This document shows positions 61,000-64,000 of a DNA stretch of 64,000 nucleotides, one piece after another (positions within the stretch are counted from its first letter, which is position 1; each line of letters opens with the position of its first letter). The position numbers and the translations under genes are program-made. Under the pieces are notes generated by a model. The model worked only from the letters and a program-made list of their open reading frames with translations, did no database searches and was not told where the DNA came from. Origin of the DNA: Azophilus sp963663395 (GTDB lineage: Bacteria > Pseudomonadota > Gammaproteobacteria > Pseudomonadales > Azotimanducaceae); contig OY760226.1 in assembly GCA_963663395.1 (NCBI GenBank), forward strand, positions 1,426,001-1,490,000, read 5' to 3'.

Positions 61000-61959
61000 C
61001 TACCTCGCGTGGCTCGGTTGCTTGGCGACAACCTTGCTCGTGATCGCCATCACCTCGCCGTTCACGTTCTCGATGTCGTCCTGAAACTTGAGAATGACGT
61101 TCAGCGTATCGCGCACAAGCTGTGGATCGAGGCTCTCGGCGTGCAGCAGCAGCAGCGTGCGCGCCCAGTCGATGGTCTCGGATATGGCGGGCGACTTCTT
61201 GAGGTCGAGATCGCGCAGTTCGTGGATGAACGAGACGAGTTGCCGGCGCAGTTCCGGCGGAATGTCCGGAACGCGTGCATTGATGATGCGCTGCTCGAGG
61301 TCGATGTCGGGGAACGGGATGTACAGGTGCAGGCAGCGGCGCTTCAGGGCATCCGAGATCTCGCGGGTGTTGTTGCTGGTGAGGAACACCATCGGCGGTT
61401 CTTTCGTGGCCTTTACCGTGCCGATCTCGGGAATGGAAACCTGGTAGTCGGAGAGGATTTCCAGCAACAGCGACTCGAACTCGTGGTCGGACTTGTCGAC
61501 CTCGTCGATCAGCAGCACGCAGCCGTCTTCCTCGCGCAGCGCCTTCAGCAGCGGGCGCGGTTCCATGAACTCCTCGGAAAAGAAGATGTCGCCGAACTCG
61601 TGCAGGCGGCTCACGGACTGGGCGAACCCCTGGGCGCCCTGCAGCACCTCTTCAAGCGTTTCCTTCAGCACCTGGGTGTAGAGAAGCTGCTTGCCGTACT
61701 TCCACTCGTAGATGGCCTTGGCCTCGTCGAGGCCTTCGTAGCACTGCAGCCGGATCAGCGGCAGGTCGAACATCTCGGCGGAGGTCTTGGCGAGTTCGGT
61801 CTTGCCAACGCCCGGCGGGCCTTCAATGAGAATGGGCTTGCGCAGGTGGTAGGCCAGGTACACGGCGGTGGCGATCTGGTTGCTGCAGATGTAACGATGC
61901 GCCTCCAGGCTCTGCTGGATGGCCGCAACCGACCCCGTTGTCTGCTCGATTTCCTGCAC
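61000..61959 (-). CDS. MoxR/CoxD-family AAA+ ATPase
   Basis: The 319-residue AAA+ protein has Walker A GPPGVGKT (about 45-52), the family block LQCYEGLDEAKAIYEWKYGKQLL in two overlapping parts (LQCYEGLDEA, IYEWKYGKQ), Walker B VLLIDEVDK, sensor 1 FLTSNNTREIS and the Arg-finger region ALKRRCLHLYI. It remodels or loads cofactors into a client protein together with the CoxE-like VWA partner 14 bp downstream. This is the CoxD-type sequence (Tyr-Glu-Trp before Lys-Tyr). No carbon-monoxide dehydrogenase genes are in the window. Confidence 0.92.
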   Translation of the reverse strand: MQEIEQTTGSVAAIQQSLEAHRYICSNQIATAVYLAYHLRKPILIEGPPGVGKTELAKTSAEMFDLPLIRLQCYEGLDEAKAIYEWKYGKQLLYTQVLKETLEEVLQGAQGFAQSVSRLHEFGDIFFSEEFMEPRPLLKALREEDGCVLLIDEVDKSDHEFESLLLEILSDYQVSIPEIGTVKATKEPPMVFLTSNNTREISDALKRRCLHLYIPFPDIDLEQRIINARVPDIPPELRRQLVSFIHELRDLDLKKSPAISETIDWARTLLLLHAESLDPQLVRDTLNVILKFQDDIENVNGEVMAITSKVVAKQPSHAR

Positions 61960-62171
61960 CAGTCCTCCTGAATCTTCCCCGCGCGTTCCGACTCAAGGGT
62001 GCTTCGGCATCGCGGCGACCCGCCATTATCCTGTCTGGAGGCGCACAAAAAAAGGACATGGTTCGAGATGCGGGCTCGCGAACCGGTGCAGCGAGGGCAG
62101 ATTACCGCCGGTCCGGTTGCCTCGCTCCGCCGACATCTCGCGATCCTGGCCGCGATTTCGGGGAGAGCGGT

Positions 62172-62396
62172 TCAGTTCAGAAAGTGAGGCCTGCCCGTTG
62201 TGCGGTAAACGGTGGTGGTGATACCGAACCCGAATCCATAAGACATCGATAGCATCCACAACCAACTGTAATGCGCGGTTCCGCCGAGGAGCAGGTAGAC
62301 GCCCAGAACCGGGAGCATGGTAACCAACGAGAACAGCAACAGCCGCCGGAAGCTTCGGCCGGTGAGAGGAAGATCCAACCTGTTGAATTTTGCCAT
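62172..62396 (-). CDS. small two-TM membrane protein of unknown function
   Basis: From ATG 62396 the product is 74 residues: a basic N-terminus (MAKFNRLDLPLTGRSFRR), a hydrophobic segment (about 20-40), a short loop and a second hydrophobic segment (about 45-65), then a short polar tail. It starts 14 bp downstream of the gene for an exported protein, on the same strand, so the two probably form a unit. I recognise no family. Its size and position suggest an accessory membrane protein, such as an immunity or export partner, but that is only inference. Confidence 0.6.
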   Translation of the reverse strand: MAKFNRLDLPLTGRSFRRLLLFSLVTMLPVLGVYLLLGGTAHYSWLWMLSMSYGFGFGITTTVYRTTGRPHFLN

Positions 62397-62410
62397 TGTC
62401 CGCACCTTGC

Positions 62411-62965
62411 TCAGCACGCGAAGTGTTGAGTCAGTAGCCCGCCACCGGCCAATGTTACGCCTACGACCACGCCGGGGAAACTTAGTGGCGATGCAATGGA
62501 GGCACCTGTAACGATGATCAATCCATAGGATTGCGCCCAAACCGCAAAGTCCTGACAAGATGGGGAATTTATGCTGCTCATAAAGTCGGCGAAATCCTGC
62601 ATTCGTTCCCTTCCGGCTACCATTTGTCTGGCCTGGTGGTGCCTGGCCGCAACCTGCGCGTGAGCGATGCGTTCCGCGAGGTCCGCGGGAATCAATGCAA
62701 GTATGGCGGATGTTGATGCTTCCAGAAACGCCAGCAATTCCTGGTTGCTCAGCCGCTGGAGCACTTGATACGCGGCTGCTTGATTTGTCCAGAAAACATG
62801 TGTGCCCGAGACAATGGTGTTTGGGACACCGTCACAGATTGCCGCGGATGTAATCTCGTCGCAGGTGGGACCTGGGTTCGCCCCGCCGGTCGCCCCCACC
62901 GGGATAGGTAAGACGCCTACCCCCAACATTGCGAAGCATAGAAACCGATAGAGTGTTTTGCTCAT
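62411..62965 (-). CDS. exported protein of unknown function with hydrophobic C-terminus
   Basis: From ATG 62965 the product is 184 residues with a signal peptide (basic MSKTLYR, hydrophobic core 8-23, likely cleavage near VGATGG). The mature part has Cys at 35, 44, 137 and 184, a helical middle (70-125) with several His/Arg, and a hydrophobic Gly/Val-rich C-terminal segment (148-178) ending HFAC. I recognise no family. The longer frame to 63223 encodes a non-conserved leader in front of the signal peptide. It is upstream of and probably co-transcribed with the small membrane protein. Confidence 0.6.
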   Translation of the reverse strand: MSKTLYRFLCFAMLGVGVLPIPVGATGGANPGPTCDEITSAAICDGVPNTIVSGTHVFWTNQAAAYQVLQRLSNQELLAFLEASTSAILALIPADLAERIAHAQVAARHHQARQMVAGRERMQDFADFMSSINSPSCQDFAVWAQSYGLIIVTGASIASPLSFPGVVVGVTLAGGGLLTQHFAC

Positions 62966-63263
62966 TTGTTTGTTCCCGGATGTGTTGTCAAGCACCAGGG
63001 ACAATGGTGTTAGGGAAACGCAGCGGCTTCTGCGGGCGATACATTGAAGTTGGTCGGAGAGATTTAGTTGAAATTGTGTGCGCGATGTCGCACCCGCCAT
63101 CATCCTGGGCGTGGACGGGAAACAACCGGGGTGCGATGTGGTGCTTCTGGCCGGCTGCTGACTTGTGGCTGCCGCGTGACGTTCAATCGAGTGCAGCCGG
63201 GCCTTCCGCCGGACTACCCTCAACCATTATCCTGACCCGATTCGAACGCAAGGGGAAAGACGC
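62966..63263. other. divergent intergenic region before the amidohydrolase
   Basis: About 300 bases between divergent genes. I see no gene and no convincing promoter. AAGGGGAAAG at about 63250-63259 is the likely ribosome-binding site for ATG 63264. Confidence 0.45.
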
Positions 63264-64000
63264 ATGAGAATCTTCTGCATGATGCTGGCGCTCACGCTGT
63301 CCGGCGCCGCCTGGTCGGAAATGGTCATCCACGCCGGCAAGATGGTGGACGCATCCACCGGCGACGTGCGCGAAGCCGTCACCATCGTGGTGGACGGCGA
63401 GCGCATCCAGTCGGTAGAGGCTGGCTACCAGGGCACGGCCGACATCGACCTCACCGATGCCTTCGTCATGCCCGGCTGGATCGACATGCACGTGCACATC
63501 GCCAGTCAGCAGAGCCCCAACCGGTTCGTCGAGGGCTTCACCCAGGAACCCGCCGACTCCGCACTGCGCGCCGTGCCCTACGCGGAAAAGACCCTGATGG
63601 CGGGCTTCACCACGGTGCGCGACCTCGGCACTTCGCACGGTCTCGCGCAATCCATCCGCGATGCCGTCGCCGGGGGCCACATCCTGGGGCCGCGCATCTA
63701 CACCGCCGGCAAGAGCCTTGCCACCACCGGCGGCCACGCCGACCCCTCCAACGGCGTCAACAGCGAACTGCGCGGCGACCCGGGCCCGGCGGAAGGCGTG
63801 GTGAACGGCCTGGACGATGCCTACAAGGCCGTGCGCGCCCGCTACAAGGAAGGCGCAGACCTCATCAAGCTCACCGCCACCGGCGGCGTGCTGAGCCAGG
63901 CCAAGAGCGGGCAGAACCCGCAGTTCACCATCGAAGAGATACAGGCCATCGTTGCCGCCGCCGAAGACTACGGGTTCCGGGTGGCGGCTCACGCCCACGG
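63264..64000 (+). CDS. exported amidohydrolase, N-terminal part (runs off the window)
   Basis: The first 245 codons are present. A signal peptide (MRIFCMMLALTLSGAAWS) is followed by an amidohydrolase superfamily start: the small beta-sandwich VDASTGDVREAV, then MPGWIDMHVHI with the HxH metal pair, GFTTVRDLGTS, and LIKLTATGGVLS, where the Lys is the usual carbamylated bridging residue. The final visible AHAHG carries the next metal His pair. It resembles imidazolonepropionase-like/Xaa-Pro dipeptidase-type metal hydrolases of the exported group. The substrate is unknown; the C-terminal third is outside the window. Confidence 0.9.
   Translation, partial: MRIFCMMLALTLSGAAWSEMVIHAGKMVDASTGDVREAVTIVVDGERIQSVEAGYQGTADIDLTDAFVMPGWIDMHVHIASQQSPNRFVEGFTQEPADSALRAVPYAEKTLMAGFTTVRDLGTSHGLAQSIRDAVAGGHILGPRIYTAGKSLATTGGHADPSNGVNSELRGDPGPAEGVVNGLDDAYKAVRARYKEGADLIKLTATGGVLSQAKSGQNPQFTIEEIQAIVAAAEDYGFRVAAHAH

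Overview
The window looks like a chromosomal segment of a GC-rich gammaproteobacterium. The main evidence is the conserved housekeeping block miaB-ybeZ-ybeY-corC-lnt-leuS-lptE-holA (16562-26219), DUF1820, a spinster-type MFS transporter, and large TonB-dependent receptors of the kind common in aquatic gammaproteobacteria. The species cannot be named from sequence alone.

Layout. (1) 1-1787, minus strand: an SDR fragment, a PTPS-III-like pterin enzyme, a type II haloacid dehalogenase and a bacterial cereblon-like (CULT) protein in one tightly packed run. (2) 1796-13170: an acquired island bounded by a 319-bp, 99% identical direct repeat of the 3' end of tag (DNA-3-methyladenine glycosylase I). 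It holds an Rpn/DUF4351 protein, a decayed IS1182 element, and an A/T-richer operon of a RloC-like zinc-hook ATPase, SbcD, SbcC and a truncated unknown protein. A decayed IS91-type transposase tail abuts the second repeat copy. (3) 13321-16375: ferredoxin-reductase-like flavoprotein, MFS transporter, DUF1820. (4) 16562-26219: the tRNA/rRNA processing and envelope block. Its leucyl-tRNA synthetase is not of the usual gammaproteobacterial type. (5) 26344-33189: histidine phosphatase, CobS/CobT-like AAA+/VWA pair, a quinol-monooxygenase-like protein, a Nudix protein and a three-domain SulP-STAS-cNMP transporter. (6) 33311-39368: two TonB-dependent receptors, each with a good sigma70-type promoter, separated by a strong intrinsic terminator. 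(7) 39393-47529: a complete oligopeptide-type ABC transporter (two ATPases, two permeases, binding protein) and a divergent tannase/feruloyl-esterase-family hydrolase. (8) 47655-57171: a complete N-methylglutamate pathway cluster (mgsABC, gmaS, mgdABCD) for methylamine oxidation. (9) 57195-64000: a SopB/IpgD-like inositol-phosphatase homologue with a degenerate active site, a CoxE-like VWA/MoxR ATPase pair, a secreted/membrane pair of unknown proteins and the start of an amidohydrolase.

How the parts fit. GmaS makes gamma-glutamylmethylamide, MgsABC transfers the methylamine to give N-methylglutamate, and MgdABCD oxidises it, releasing a C1 unit to tetrahydrofolate. The island operon brings together three nucleic-acid-related ATPase/nuclease proteins and is the best candidate for an undescribed defence system. 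Both the island operon and the methylamine cluster are visibly richer in A/T than the flanking genes, which suggests transfer. No rRNA, tRNA or CRISPR array was recognised.
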